The notes under the pieces: generated by a model
What the model was told of the DNA's origin: nothing
Databases searched by the model: none
The model's input: only the letters and a program-made list of their open reading frames with translations
In this document: positions 34,251-47,334 of the stretch, piece after piece
How positions within the stretch are numbered: the stretch's first letter is position 1
Layout: each line of letters opens with the position of its first letter
From: Acheta domesticus
Lineage: Eukaryota > Arthropoda > Insecta > Orthoptera > Gryllidae
Assembly: GCA_031308135.1 (NCBI GenBank)
Contig: JAHLJT010000631.1
Span: forward strand, 176,316,282-176,380,281
Length of the DNA: 64,000 nucleotides
Direction: 5' to 3'
Position numbers and translations under genes: made by a program

Positions 34251-36109
34251 GGAACACTTCCTCTAAATCTCGAGCGGTGCAATCACAATATTTCTTTATG
34301 CCTTTCAAATAGGGAGTCAAGTTGACTTTTTAAATCACAATATCCCATGTCTTCTTACAAAATATTCTTGTATTTGGCGTACACACAGCCACTGCAGAAG
34401 CCATTCCAAATTACTATGTAAATGATGTTAGAGTTAAGCATTTCTTAGGATATTCTGGACCTTTAATTTCGAGGATACGATTGAGAACTAGGAGATAGTA
34501 GAAGAAAACAAGGCAGCTGTAAAACTGTTCATACTATATCATCCATGCATATGAAAAGTGATACATCTAAAAAACAGATTTTTAGTCAATTGAAGAAACA
34601 TTATTTTGAAAATAATCTATTTTTACTAGCAAAAACTTAACAACGATAATTCACAGAACAGTATGCTCTGTAAACGGATGCGTTAATATTAAAACCGTTT
34701 TCCTGCTAAATGGGAATTTTGGAGTCGTCACTTTCTTACATCGAGGATTTGTGTTCTACAAAATCAATACAATTAATACGGAAACGTCCGTCTCCTATTC
34801 ATGAATATAAACAAATACTCGTGGTTTTCAACATTTCATGGAAGTTCTTCATAAAATTCAGATACATAAAATCAGAAAATAAACGAGGGCAAGGTTTAAG
34901 GTCTTCTCAGGTTCGTTGAGGTTTGTGGCTCTTATCTCGCGCCCTTGTCCGCTGCGAATGTGGAGATACGTTTACGAGTCAGTTTTAGTTCTCGTTCCAG
35001 TGGAATAGTGAGAAAAAAGGTCGCACAAAAAGGAGCTGCTAGTCTACGAGCGCAATTGTGCAAGTAAACGAAGCCTGCCTTATCGCAAACCCAAAAACGC
35101 GACGTTCACGCCGCGCCGGGAAACAACGGCGGCTGTAAAACTACAACGTCATTAGGTCCTGCGCGGTGCTGCGCATAAGAGCGGGTTCCGCCTGCGAGTT
35201 CAGCGCATCGTTCCTAGATGGCGCGGGCGTCGCTGGAAACACGTACCTCGCTCGTGGAAATCGCGGGAGATGTGTTTTGTGGGGACTGTGAACGTTCCAA
35301 GGAAAATTATTTAGAAAATAGTTTATTAATTTTTTGAAACATTTAAACTGAAATTAAACTTTCCTTGCTTACTGATAAAGGAGAAAATAAAAATTATTAA
35401 CTCTTCTTTAAAATTACCTTTATAACGTAGGGATTATGTAGGAATAATACGTAAGGAATAAATGTTTCAAACCCCCTTTTTGAATTTACAGACTATGAAA
35501 CTATTCAGTCTGAAACATTTACTTCAATAGTATTTGTCATTGGATTTTCTTTTCGAAATTAAGAAAATTATGTTTTGACACCACGAAAAAAAATATAATA
35601 ATAATTTACTCTATTGTCAACTTACCTATTTCAGTTCGCCAAAGAAATATAAATAGCCTTGAGATTATATTAATAGCATTTACTTTTACATGTAGTTATT
35701 CAAGGTTCTAAACCAAAATGTTTATTCCCAAACAACCTTTAGTATCTTCTATTCAAATTTGTCTACTAATTTACATGAAGCGCAAAAATTTTAATATTAG
35801 AATATAAATGAAGATAAATAAATATGTTTCCCTATTTTTCCTTTCCCTATAAATTCCTTTCCTTATTGTGATTTAATTTTTGCGATACCGTGAAATTAAA
35901 GAACCTAAGTTTGTCATGATGTTTATATTTCGAAACTAATTAATTTACAAATGCAGAAATACATAAATTTCTTGAACTACTTTTGACAGCTGAGTGCGTG
36001 CCCCCTCCCCCCCCAGCTCAACATCCTTAGATCGGGTTTCCGTGCTCGTGGCGCAGTCAGTTCAGTTATTGATCGTTCTCTGAATTGGCGGATTGTGCAG
36101 ACTGTGTTC
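34251..36109. other. Gene-free stretch with GC-rich patch at 34930-35270
   Basis: The patch at 34930-35270 is CpG-rich without a coherent ORF. The flanks are AT-rich. A poly-pyrimidine tract with a C run lies at 36000-36017. Confidence 0.35.
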
Positions 36110-36117
36110 CGCGGAAG

Positions 36118-36376
36118 CAGGGGCGCCCAGAGAAAACCAGGGCCTGGGACAGTGAATCCAAGGGGGACCCCTACTTCGAACTAAAACATTCCTCCTCCCC
36201 CAATTCGTAAACATTAATTTCTCCATGCACAATAAATAACTTAGAGCGTTAAATTTAGATTATAGATAAATATATGTTCCACTTCTTTTGAATGAAATAA
36301 ATATTCGGGGCCCGAATGAAGCCGGGCCTGGTTCAAGTTGCCCCTTCTGCTGCCCCCTCCCTTCTGGTCGCCCGTG
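36118..36376. mobile_element. Probable hAT-type MITE, 259 bp
   Basis: Left end CAGGGGCGCCCAGAG, right end CTTCTGGTCGCCCGTG; after inversion they agree over most of the first 15 bases. The flanking 8-mers CGCGGAAG (36110-36117) and CGGGGAAC (36377-36384) match at 6 of 8 positions. Ends beginning CAGGGGCG are common in hAT elements. It has no coding capacity and an AT-rich centre between GC-rich arms. The imperfect duplication suggests an old insertion. Confidence 0.5.
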
Positions 36377-36384
36377 CGGGGAAC

Positions 36385-37200
36385 CTGCGCCGCCGCAGAT
36401 ATACGCGTCGTGTCGCTCGGTTCCATCTCCGCTGTTGGCGGTGCGCGAGGCGCTTGCGAGAGCCGCCGGGCAGAGAGAGATCGCCGAGAAGTTGAAAGTC
36501 ATTGGCATAATTGTGCGACAGAGGAGTCGTGTTCCCTTGAAATTTTTGAAAGGGGCCCCGTTGCTGTATATAATAAAACATTTTATTTCCGTATATATGT
36601 TAATTATCTGATTTTCTTTCCCCTTGGTTGAGGAATTGTTAAACGTAAAATCAATAATTTATTTCTTTTTTACTGATACATTATAGCTTGTTATTGCCTT
36701 CGATACAGAGCTCGGTACACTACATGACTTACCTGGATCGATAGGATCGTGGGAAATATGAAAACAGTTCAATGATGCTACATGTTCTCTTATGGAGAGA
36801 ATTATGGAAGGGAAATATAAAACAAACTGAGCCAAGTTAACGTTTAGTGAATTAGTAAATAAGTCATTATGAATCAATAAAATTAGGTAAAAAATAAAAT
36901 GATGTATGTACCACGGGCGTTAATTGGTTATAATGATCTCGGGTGACAAAGCGCCCTCGGGAATTTTGTCTCCACTCCATCATTAGAACCCTTATAACGC
37001 CTTAGTGCATAAATAACTATTATTATATCTAAACCCTGTTTTTCCCCCAGTGGCTTGCTTCAAGTTGTACCCTTCACCCTGCTTGGCTTTACATATACTC
37101 TTTGCCATCCATATCTAGAGTCTTGGGAGGGGGTGTACCCCCCACTCTCTCATCATTTCCTCTCTCTCTCTTTCTCTATCTAGTTTTCCAGACCGGGTTC
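36385..37200. other. Gene-free stretch
   Basis: A short GC-rich part at 36385-36480 continues from the MITE end; the rest is AT-rich. ORFs over 36241-36631 run across the MITE and are not supported. Confidence 0.4.
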
Positions 37201-37490
37201 CTACCAGTCGATGAGGTAGCTAAGGTAGCCGCAGCCCTTCCCAGGTAGTTCTTGGTTATCGCCTTGATGCCGCTGTGGTTCATAAATCCTTAGAGGAATG
37301 GTGGTTAATGCCAAGATAATGCAGGAAATGACTGAGCGATCGGTGGAATGCATATTGACAGGGTAAACGGGACTACCTTGAGAAAGCCTACCGCGAAACT
37401 CATATTCCACTTGGAACCACCTGGGTTCGACCTCGGGCACCAGCGGTGGAAGCAGTGTAGTTTGACCACTACGCCATGGACCGCCTTCAA
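37201..37490 (-). repeat. tRNA-derived SINE
   Basis: The minus strand starts GGCGGTCCATGGCGTAGTGG, with a perfect RNA polymerase III A box TGGCGTAGTGG. About 40 bp later comes a B-box-like GAGGTCGAACCCAGG, the spacing of a tRNA head. A unique body of about 210 bp follows. It does not fold as a functional tRNA. The promoter boxes are inherited from the tRNA ancestor and would drive transcription of the SINE. Confidence 0.65.
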
Positions 37491-40400
37491 TTTATTAATT
37501 GTATCATTGACGTTATTTCATTTTCCCTTAAGTATGTGTAATTAATTTTCTAATACAATTCGCCAAATGAAAACAAAAAAGTTCAGTACAAAAGAGCCCA
37601 GGAATATAGTTGGCCCCCTTCTTGTTCTAGGCTGCGCACATCCATGGTCATTTGCTTTCCACGATCGTCAATCACTTTCGGAATAAGAAAGCACCTTGTT
37701 CTACCACTACCAGAACTCACAGTTGCAATCTACGTCTGCTGTCGAAGTAAAACTACCGAAGATTACTAAAATCAAAGATAATCAAAGTGTCGCAGATTTC
37801 AAAATAAAAATATGATATTCGTAATGAAATTCGTAATCAAATAGTTATTAAATACACAAAAAAGTATGTAACAATAAATGTCATTAATGCTTATTTAGCG
37901 TCGTGTTGGTAGCTGAATACCACATACTATCCGTTTTAAACTTCGTTTTCATATAATATATTCCAAAATGAATATAGTACTGAATGAGGGGTACAGTATT
38001 GTAAAAATATTTTTTTAACAGTTCTGTGGATACTTTTAACAATTACTGGTGTCCAGAGCGGCAATCCATCTATTTCTGAAGGAAAGTGTTGCAATATTGC
38101 GTGAAATAATATGCAAAATGACTGAGCATGAGAAATGTAATTCAGAGAAGTTGTACTGAAGTATTTTTCTAATTTGAAATATAAAAATTACATCTGCCTG
38201 TTTTATTACTAATAAAACACATTTGAGTTATTAATAAAAATAACAAATTTTAGGAAAGAAATACCGAATTGCAATAAAATCGTGTGTTGAAGAAGAATAT
38301 TTATAAAGATGGTTCACATACACACTGGCAAAGTAATTTAGTCAGAATTGTAAAAAATCGAAATTGAAATAAAGTCAAAAATATGACGATAAAATAGTCT
38401 AATTTACTATGGGAGGACGGATCCTATCATAGGACGCGCTTTGTTTTGAGAACAGTTATATTTAGGTCGCGACATAGATACACTTACACGTAAAGAAGAG
38501 GTAGAAACTGTTTTGAAATTATTCAGCATAATGTGGATAACAGTCACGGAACAATTGTAAGTCGAGGCGAAGGAGCCCAACTTATTCAATAACTCTTGAC
38601 TAAGATTTTCATGTAGTTTAATTTTTTTTACATTGAGTATTTTGAGGTCAAGGGTATAGACAAGCCAGGTGCGAAAGGCAGGTAATGAACCTCGGATATG
38701 TCAGCAATTGAAAAAATTTATTGGGCCTATGTGCTCATGAATGAATGATGAATGATAATGAAATAAAACATGTTTAATGTATAAATGGGCACACGTATAA
38801 ATAATATTTTTGTTGATATTTATATTTTGATGTTTAAACAGTTGCATGTTCGTTTTTTATGTATTTGTTTGATGAGATGGTTTTAAGAGGCTAAAGGGAA
38901 AATTGTTTCAGAATGAATCAATGGCACAATTAATACAGGTCATTTAATTTGACGCTTTGATTTTATCGTGTTCATTTGATTCTCAATGATTCCCTGACAA
39001 TCCAAAATTACTTGTTACACCCTCAAAATTCTGCAAGGGCGAGCATTGCATTCCATATACATTAAAATCTTTCGGAGTCGAGTGGATCCAGTTACCAGAC
39101 TAAAAACGTAGTATTTTATTTAGGTGAAGGAGCATGATTTCGTTAATTTGCAACAATTGAAATTCACAGCTTTTCTCAAACACTTCTATTAACACGTGTG
39201 TTCACAATGTAAATATGAAGCGAAACGGAACAATTTTAATAATTTCTAATAATAATTTAATTTAATAATATTTTAAATGAGTTTTTAATAAGAGCACTAC
39301 TCATCTAATTTTCATTATCACGTTAACAACACTTCAACAAAGAAAGTTTTCTACAGTATTATTAGAAATATTTGCTTTGTTTCGATTCTATGGCTACGTA
39401 AAAAACCTGTGCGCATTGCCACGAAGCATTATGTCTGTCACGCACCTGACATATCTACATCAACTGAGTCCCTCAATGTTTTGTGTTACCGTGTGTAAAA
39501 ATGTAAAAGACAAGAGTTTTGTTTTTATACACTACCTTCACAAGTGAAATGACAGAAGTTCAATACCATCACGAAAGAAGTATTTACCTGCATTTTCAAG
39601 ATCTGTACCGTACCATGTTCGGTAGTTCGTAATTTCGAGACATTCTTTATATTAGTTAGTAACATAATTGAAATTACTTAGTACTTTCGCGGCATTCTCA
39701 TTTGTTTAAGCTTGCTATTGATTGAAAGGAAGTAAAAATCTTGGAAAAAAGAAGGTAATTCCTCTAAAATGATCAATTAGAATCTGAATTACTTACTAAT
39801 ATTTATGAATTATTTTATTTTAATTCATCATCAAACGTCGCTTCATTGATATTGTATGGGTTTGTTTTTGTATTGTATTCTTTGTTTTTAATAGTTATGG
39901 TTATTTCTTCCTTTCTCACGCTAGAAATATATTCATTGGTTTTCCTTGTGATACACACTTGCCATTCTCTTAGCATCAATATGTCCTAACAATACTGCAT
40001 CGCATTTCAGGTACTTGTAATATTAAGCAGTTAATTTGTGACTTGGTTGATATAATAATACCAGAGTATGGGTTTTGCGATTGAAGCATACTGATTGTAT
40101 TATTTTTATGTTTTAGCTGTGTACAAATGTGTTGTTGACTTTGTGGAATGTATCGTCATCCTAACGTATTCTCGGATTTTTACTGAAGAGATCGCGAAAC
40201 TCTCTTGCAGAAACGTTTTTGGTATATCGCCCAACCATGTAACTTTTAATCTTGTAATTAAGTTTTAATTAAAATTGGTAAAGGTTTTACTAAAAATTGA
40301 CTTGTATATTGTCTTTCATATTTTAACTTGGTCTCAAGAAGTGTAAATAGTGCTTAATAAATATTGCAGTTTCAATTCAAAAGCAATTCATTTGAAGAAA

Positions 40401-41053
40401 ATGCAAATTTTGATTTACAACAACGGGGGGGGGAGGACGCTCGTTTTATTAAAATGAAGAGAGTCAAGGGAAGATAAAAGTATGTAAAACTGTTCTAAAA
40501 CTTTATCCATGCACCATTTCGAGAGGAAGATATTACAATCTTCTACGGAAGACATGCGTCGCCTTGGCTGTGGGTGCACATCCTCGGCTTGAGAGCGCCG
40601 TGGCGCGCTTCGTGATGCGGAGAGGGGGCTGTGAGAGCTTCTAAGCGGCCTCAAAGAAGTCGCCGCTTAGAAGCGCTCGATGGCAGCAGGTGCAGCGGAC
40701 GAGTCTCATCAAGGCCCAAGCGAAGATCTCGCTGCGGCTAGGGCTTTTCGTCGGCGCAGCCGCACTCCGCCACGTGGCACACCATCCACGCGGCAGACCA
40801 CCCCACCGTCACACCGCCCACGCGGCACACAGAATCGAGCTTATTTTCCCCATGTGTATTGTTTGTACTAGATAGCTGCAGGACTTTACATAATGATTTT
40901 CCGTCATTATAATACAGCTTCATAGTACTACAGGTATTTGACGTATCACAGGGTTTACAATCCAAGCACTGAGTGATAATCATTGGTAATATTTCTAGTA
41001 AATATTTCCACATAAATGAAATGTGTTACGTACGTAAAAATAATAGCACATAA
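37491..41053. other. Gene-free stretch with GC-rich patch at 40550-40850
   Basis: AT-rich, with no gene. The patch at 40550-40850 has an open frame containing QRTSLIKAQAKISLRLGLFV, which looks membrane-like but has no splice sites or family that I can support. A G homopolymer lies at about 40424-40434. Confidence 0.35.
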
Positions 41054-42492
41054 TCTATATCTATTATTTACTAATATATAAAGACAGAAGTACGTTGACT
41101 TACAGCGCGATAATCTCTGAATCTACTGAACGAATACCGATGGGACTTTTATGATACTTTCTTTTAACGGACTGAAGTACTGTAAGCTACTTTTTGTAAC
41201 CATAAACCTTAATATATTTACAAAATAACTTTTCTGGACATTTTTAGCCTAGCGTTACATCACAGATTCGAAAGTGCATCAATGTCAATAGTTTTGTTGC
41301 GCGCCACCAGAAGATGTCTTAGATCTATTACTGATTTCATCAATGTACAGAATTGCGTATTTAGAAGACTATTTTTCACTGTCAGTTGTCTAAGCCGAAT
41401 TTTTTAGTATAATAGTAATAGTTTGTTTACGCTTTATTTATAAAAGTAACTTGAATATTGATTTTGATTGCGTGTAGGCATGAGTGCATTAAGTGTACAA
41501 GAGACTAAATGTCTGGAAGACACGATTTTCTGATGGATATGGTAAACATTGCCGTAAATAGGTATGAATGCACACATGTTTAGTTGTAGTAAATTAAGCA
41601 TAATTATTACGTATTTGCAGATTGGGCGAACGACAGCGCGGTTTACGTGTTGTTCTGAAACTGACGAAGGGATGCATGTTTTAGAGTAGTTTTAATATAG
41701 TAGAGAGTGCGATAGTGGAGAGTACCTTTGGGTGTTGAAGGTATGATTAAATTGATGAAAGTTCGGCAATAATACAATTTTTAGTAAAACGGCAGTACTA
41801 TTAAAGTAAAACAGAATTGGTAAATGGGTATTTGGAGGAATTTAATATTTGACAACGCTGTTTTGAAAGTTGTTATTTTAAATTATAGAAAAAGTGTTGT
41901 GAAGACGGGATCCACTGTTATCTCGGAGTTTTGGAGGTATTGTAATCGCATAAGTGGTTAACGGCTCCTTTCGGTCGCCACAATTTATGAAGGATCCTAA
42001 GAAGGTACTAGAATTCAATTAAAATTACTTCAATTATTTCTAAACCTTGACTGATGTGGCAAGATCAATTTCAAACATTTCTTTATAAGCGAGAAGAAAA
42101 AATATGAAAAAGTGTAAGATTTATAATGCGGCAATTGATTGAAAGTATTGGTATAATACATAAAATTCCACAATCAGAATAGTAAGTTGTAAGTACTGCA
42201 TTTTATTTTTTAGTTTAGGTTTGTTTAGTTATAAAGAGAGAGGAGTTTGGGGGCGGGAACCCCAATAGGACTAAAATTTAAATATTTTTAATGAGAAGTG
42301 TTTTAGCGTGTACGGAAGACCAGGTATTTCCAGATGGGAGCAGGTAGAGGGAGGCGGGATAGAGCGGAGGCAATATACAGTAGAATAGATAGAAGTAGGC
42401 TCTGTCATAGGACGGGGATAGATGGAATTCATCTTTCTGTTTAATACAAAATTATGATAAATATCCCGACAACTCGGGGTTCTTCAGCTAGT
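41054..42492 (+). mobile_element. Non-autonomous Helitron, 1439 bp
   Basis: Begins TCTATATCTATTATTTAC after a host A (41053). A subterminal part follows with GAATCTACTGAACGAATACC, the kind of block widespread near insect Helitron 5' ends. It ends with a hairpin (42465-42478) and then TTCTTCAGCTAG, with host T at 42493. TC...CTAG ends, a 3' hairpin about 10 nt before CTAG, insertion between A and T, no inverted repeats and no target duplication together define Helitrons. No Rep/helicase coding is present, so movement would need an enzyme from elsewhere. No captured gene fragment was recognised. Confidence 0.8.
42465..42478 (+). terminator. Helitron 3' hairpin
   Basis: CCCGA, loop CAAC, TCGGG, ten bases before the terminal CTAG. 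In Helitrons this hairpin signals the end of rolling-circle transfer; it is not a transcription terminator. Confidence 0.8.
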
Positions 42493-43799
42493 ATATGATA
42501 AACAGGTATCAGACAGCAGATGGGAAGTTTCTAAGTTTTGTTAGAGGCATGATGTATTTGAGTTCACTATTTACACGATTACACCTAACCAAACCACACT
42601 AAATATCTCAGATTACACTTCGCTACGTATTCTTCTGCATTAGCGACGAGACTTCAGCATTCGGACATGACATGAAATTACTGTGGGCCTGCAAAGCACA
42701 ATTTCCATGGCATTTTAACAACAAAATACTTCTGGAAAACACACAAGACGCCGCACACACCTACAATCCTTGTACTGTAGTTCGCGCCCTGTGACTAAAA
42801 CCAATACTAGCAGGATGACGTATTCCCACTGTCTTGCTAACGTGCGAGTTAAATGGGTAAATTCCGACTTAGCCGAATTTTTACTTAAATCCTAACGTAC
42901 TACATCCTACAATACATTATGTTAATAAAATATTGGCATTTGCGAAGTTTCATACAACTTATTCAACTTCCTCACTGAACTTGCGTCGTATCCTCCAATA
43001 ATTGGAATCTGTAGAATCTGTCAAAAAATTATACTTAAAATATAATGAAGTATATTCTCAATTAGAATGGTCTAAACCAAGAATTAAAATATATGGTCTA
43101 ATCCCTGTGATATCATGTGATTTAATACTCATTGCGGATTGATTTCTCTGCACGAGTAAAATAGACATTCATATATGCTCAAGCAAATTTTCTTATTTAT
43201 TATTTTGTGAAACATATCAGAAATAAGATAAAATCAATATCAGAAAGTGTTTAATGAACTTTTTAAAGCTTCTCTGATTCTTTGTATTAATCATAATTAT
43301 ATTTCCTTCCGAGATGGATCCTTCACGAATATGAAATGATATCCATCAGACAGGAAAAGATCTAACATGCTTCTATACGTTTAGTTCTGAAAATGTCGTC
43401 ATCTTTTAAACTGGGTGGTCCTCCAAAGCTCGACGCTGCATGAAAAGATCCCCCAAGTAGCAGGCAATAAGAATCTCTCTGTGGAGAAAATAAAGTGGCC
43501 CGAGGTCGCTCCAAATAACGCGCATCTTTGTTTTTGTATCTGCAGAGCGCTGCTTATTGCTCTAACTAGAGGGAAAGTAAGCTAACAGATATTTAACAAT
43601 AACAAGATTTGGCGCGCAAAAAGTTATGAGGGCCGTCATAAAAGGCGCAGGAGCGGCCGGCGCCCGCCACGACAACCTCATTACGCGGTCTCACTTGGCT
43701 AACTCGATCGCGCGGCGACGGCGGCAGAACGGCCCTTGGACGGCGCACAGACGCCGCCGCCGCCGCCGCTGCCGCAGCCAGTTAGGGACAATGAAAGGG
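42493..43799. other. Gene-free stretch with CpG-rich patch at 43620-43790
   Basis: AT-rich to about 43600, then a GC-rich patch including a (GCC)n run near 43750-43770. No supported exon. Confidence 0.4.
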
Positions 43800-44430
43800 G
43801 TGGGGCGAGGAGAATGAAGAGCGGGATGGCCAGGGAGAGGCGGACAGGGCAGCGGAAGAGGCGAGGCGACGATCGAGAAGCATGAGAGAGAGACAGACAG
43901 ACAGAGAGAGAGAGAGCGTTAGTAGAGAGGGAGCGTGGCGTAAAGGTAGCTTAATGGAGATGGAGCATGGTGGAGAGGGACTATTGGTGGAGAGGGAGCG
44001 TGTGGAGAGGGAGCGTACAAGAGAGGGAGGCGTACAAGAGAGGGCATGTTGGTGGAGAGGCAGCGTAATGGAGAGGGACGATAGTGGGGAAGAGTTGGTA
44101 GAGAGGAAGCGGGATGGAGAGGGAGCGTAGTGGAGAGGGAATGTTGGTAGAGGGAGCGTTGGTGGAGAGGGAGCATCATGAAGAGGGTGCGTTGTGGAGA
44201 GGGTGAGTGGTGGGGGAGAGTGCGTGGTGGAGAGGGAGCGTGGTAGAGAGGTACCGTGTTGGAGAGGGAGCGTGGTGAAGAGGTCGGTGTAGCGTAGTGG
44301 AGAAGGTGCGTGGCGAAAAGTGTGGCAGAGAGAGAGAATGGTGGAGAAGGATTTGGCGGAGAGCGAGCGTGGTAAAATAAGAGCGAGGCGGTGGCGATCG
44401 GCGAGGGCAGCAAAGGAAGGGCAGTCAGGG
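43800..44430. repeat. Purine-rich degenerate minisatellite
   Basis: About 600 bp almost entirely G/A on the plus strand. It is built from variants of a 14-18 bp unit (GGTGGAGAGGGAGCGT), with GACAGACAGAGAGAG at its left. Unit length varies, so alignment is irregular. Because stop codons are rare in such sequence, a 267-codon Ser/Leu/Pro-rich ORF appears on the minus strand; I regard it as an artefact. Long homopurine tracts can form triplex DNA. Confidence 0.85.
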
Positions 44431-45409
44431 AGGGGCAAAGCAGGTAAGGAGAGATGATAGAGAAATGAGGTGAAGTGCAGTGGCCTTCCAGATGCTGCCA
44501 CCGATGTTAGGTGAATGTTCCAATTGGAAGAAGGAAGTTGAGCTGACAGTGAACTGACGAAAAGCGGAAGGGAAGAGATGGACAAGGAAGCAAAATATGT
44601 GATAAAATTTAGAGTACAAAGAACATGTTTTTCTTGGGTTGATTTATTTTTTTCGGAGTTTCTGGAAGTGATTCGGAAAGTAGTGAGTCTAGCGATAAAT
44701 TCCTACGTGATATGTGAGTTTATTTGCTATGAATTTCCATTGTTCAGGCGTATACATTGTGATGACAGGAAAATTCAATTATAATTACAGAGAAGTGTGT
44801 GCATGAGAGTGCATATTTGAGTGACTGAAGGAAAGGACACGGCAGAAAGAACATCTGGGGCCCGGGAGTCAGTTGAATAGCGCACCGTTGCAGCGTCTCT
44901 TTATAGGAAATGCGGCAGGGAGTATCAGCTCTTTGAACTCACATACTCACGGACAATTCATTCCTAATTAGTACACAAAGCAGGTCTGGACTTCTCCGCT
45001 GCCACTTCCCTCGCTTCACTGCTGGAGCTGCGGTTGCTGTTTGCTATTTATGAAATATTCTTCATCTAAATATTTCAGTATCAATTACCTATTTTACGAA
45101 TATTTACTTGAAACATTATGAAATACATTATTTTATTATTACACAGGTTTGCAATTTTTTCTGCTGCATGGGACATTTTTACTGAATTACATGTTTTATG
45201 TGACACAAATTCTAAAAGTTGACTTCCAGAATATTTCATCACGTATGGATTTCTTGTAAAATAAAAACAAATATTTAATAAGGACTTATTTTTTACAGTG
45301 AACTAAATGTAGTTATTTTCCTACAAGTAATCAAAAAATTGTTTGTGATATTTACACACAATTTTAGATCTACTCTTTTTTTCTTGTGAAACTTTTTCGT
45401 TTCTTCTTT
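44431..45409. other. Gene-free stretch
   Basis: AT-rich, with no recognised gene or repeat. Confidence 0.4.
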
Positions 45410-45850
45410 AAAGCCTCTCCAAACTCGTTTCTTTCTTTATTCCTTTTCTCGGTTCCCTTCTTTGGTTTCTCGATTGAGCATCCAACAGTAGTCTGCTCAC
45501 ATATTTACATCCCATTTTCCTTGGAAACGTTTCTTAAACTCACGGACATCCTGGTGAAATATTTCACACTGTTCTTCACTATACACCCCCAAATTTTTAG
45601 AAAAAATAGTCAGTACGGGAATGTAAGAAACGAACTTTTTAAGTTAATCTTGAATCCTTGAGCTTCATATGCTGCCACAGTGCGATGTACAATGGTTTTA
45701 TTGTCAGGATCTTTAGTATTCTCCAGAAACATGTGCACTGCATTCTTGAAAGAGATCCACACTTCTTTTTCCTTGACACTCATTATTTCCATCAACAGGA
45801 GATCAGTTAAAAGTTTGGGGCCAGTGAAAACTCTACTTTTAACTTGGTTT
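45410..45850 (-). pseudogene. Degraded 'EEQGERFHQD'-type arthropod repeat protein
   Basis: Minus strand, two frames: FTGPKLLTDLL, VWISFKNAVHMFLENTKDP, then after a frameshift and stop KNLGVYSEEQCEIFHQDV, FKKRFQGKWDVNM, stop, ADYCWMLNRET. I recall a protein of unknown function, present in many copies in arthropod genomes, with the order GPQI..L, W..F..VV..FLGN, ENLG..SEEQGERFHQD, RYQG.WD..MMADYCW; this is clearly a relative. One frameshift and at least two stops make it a pseudogene. Such dispersed, often intronless copies suggest carriage by an unknown mobile element, which is inference. Confidence 0.65.
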
Positions 45851-47334
45851 CAGACAGTTTTGGGAACTTGGAACACAGATATCTGAAACATCAAACTTTC
45901 TGCGGAGAGAGAGAGAGAGACTCGACGCGGGTTTGTTTGAAAGCCTTTAAATTGCTTTATTATCTTTTAGTATTCGGCACGTTTCGTACGTGTCTCGTGC
46001 TTGTTCCGTGGTAGTGTAGCTCTAGAAGATGGTAGCAACAGCATGTCTGAAGGCGGCGCGGGAGACCTTCGCAAATCACTCTATTTGCCCATTTGTATTT
46101 CTGCCTTTCAATACACAAATGTACGTTGGAATGCCGCGGGAGATCTCTGTGATAAGAGGCGAAGGCGGATGGCCGCGTGCGGGTAGAAGCAATTACGGGC
46201 GTCAGAATCTTCGAACAGTGTCCAGGGCCCCTATATTTCGCTGTCTTTTGAACAACTTACCGACAATATCATTATTTAACGGACACTTGTCCTGATTTCG
46301 AAAGAAATTGCGGTTGTATTTTTATCTTTTTAAATATCTTTAGTGTTATGGAAATAAATTTCGACTAAATTACATTGCTTACAACCCACCCACATGTCAT
46401 ATGTCCTGAATGACCCTACAGGAGAGTAGTGATTTAATTAACTCTATGTAAAATTAACTCTCGTAAGAAAATAATTTGTTTGTGGATGTCATTTTCGTCA
46501 ATACTATCCAATGGGAGAAATTTTTTGCCAAATCCAAGTTAGATTTCATTGTGAAAACAATGCAGTTTTTTAGTAGAGTGGTTCAGGGTGATTCAATTGG
46601 TCGATACATTGGTGGGATATTAAAAAATCGTTTAGACTTCATAACCACAAACTTAGAAAATCAAATTCACAATGCTGTAAAAAAAAGCATCAATATAACA
46701 TATCTGATAATATCCAACGTGTTTGGCAGCTACTAGGCTTATTCATGGTCGAAAAAAGAGGCATGTCTAGGCGAAATTTGACGAAATGTATTTTGTGAAT
46801 CAGCGATCCTGTAAATATTTCCGATAAATTAGCAAGAAGGAATTTTTGCAGAGTGTTCATTCTCAGCCAAGGTAATATATTGAAAAGTATAAGTAATTCA
46901 GGGGCACTGCTAGACTTTAAAAACGTCGCAGCAGCGCCCTCTGTAATTAGTAGCTCGACTGCGTTTAAATGTATAATGTAGTAGGATAATTCATTATTTA
47001 GTGACGCTAAGTAATTGATCCCAATGAAAAAAAACCCTCTTCCATCACTAATTATTTCATTATTCTCGTGCCTGTGCACGAGTCTGCGTTGCCTCGGACG
47101 GAGCTCCCTGTGGGGCGCGACCCGAGGCGGAGGCGCGGTGCTCCTGGAATGGCAAGGGAGTGACCCGCCTGGTCTCGCCAGCGCGCGCTACATCAATTGC
47201 CTGCCTATGAAGAGTACCGTAACCTCAACCGCCGCCATTTAAAATTCTCTCACACAATAGCATACGAGAGTTGAGAAATATTAACAACTGATGGCATTAA
47301 TTTTTAGTTGTTTTTTTGTCCACGAATGGACCAC
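45851..47334. other. Gene-free stretch with two GC-rich patches
   Basis: GC-rich patches at about 46000-46220 and 47080-47230 have open frames but no family or splice support. Two longer ORFs (46476-46736 plus, 46690-47079 minus) are unrecognised, AT-coded and overlap each other. A GA run lies at 45905-45920. Confidence 0.35.

Noticed and set aside
37429..37490. Possible functional tRNA gene
   Set aside because: Pol III boxes are present but no acceptor or anticodon stem forms; it is the head of a SINE.
43782..44585. 267-codon minus-strand ORF, the second longest in the window
   Set aside because: It is the complement of a purine minisatellite; the Ser/Leu/Pro/His pattern follows the repeat and other frames are also open.
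46690..47079. 129-codon minus-strand ORF
   Set aside because: No recognised family, AT-coded, overlaps a plus-strand ORF and has no splice or promoter context; a chance frame is the simplest reading.
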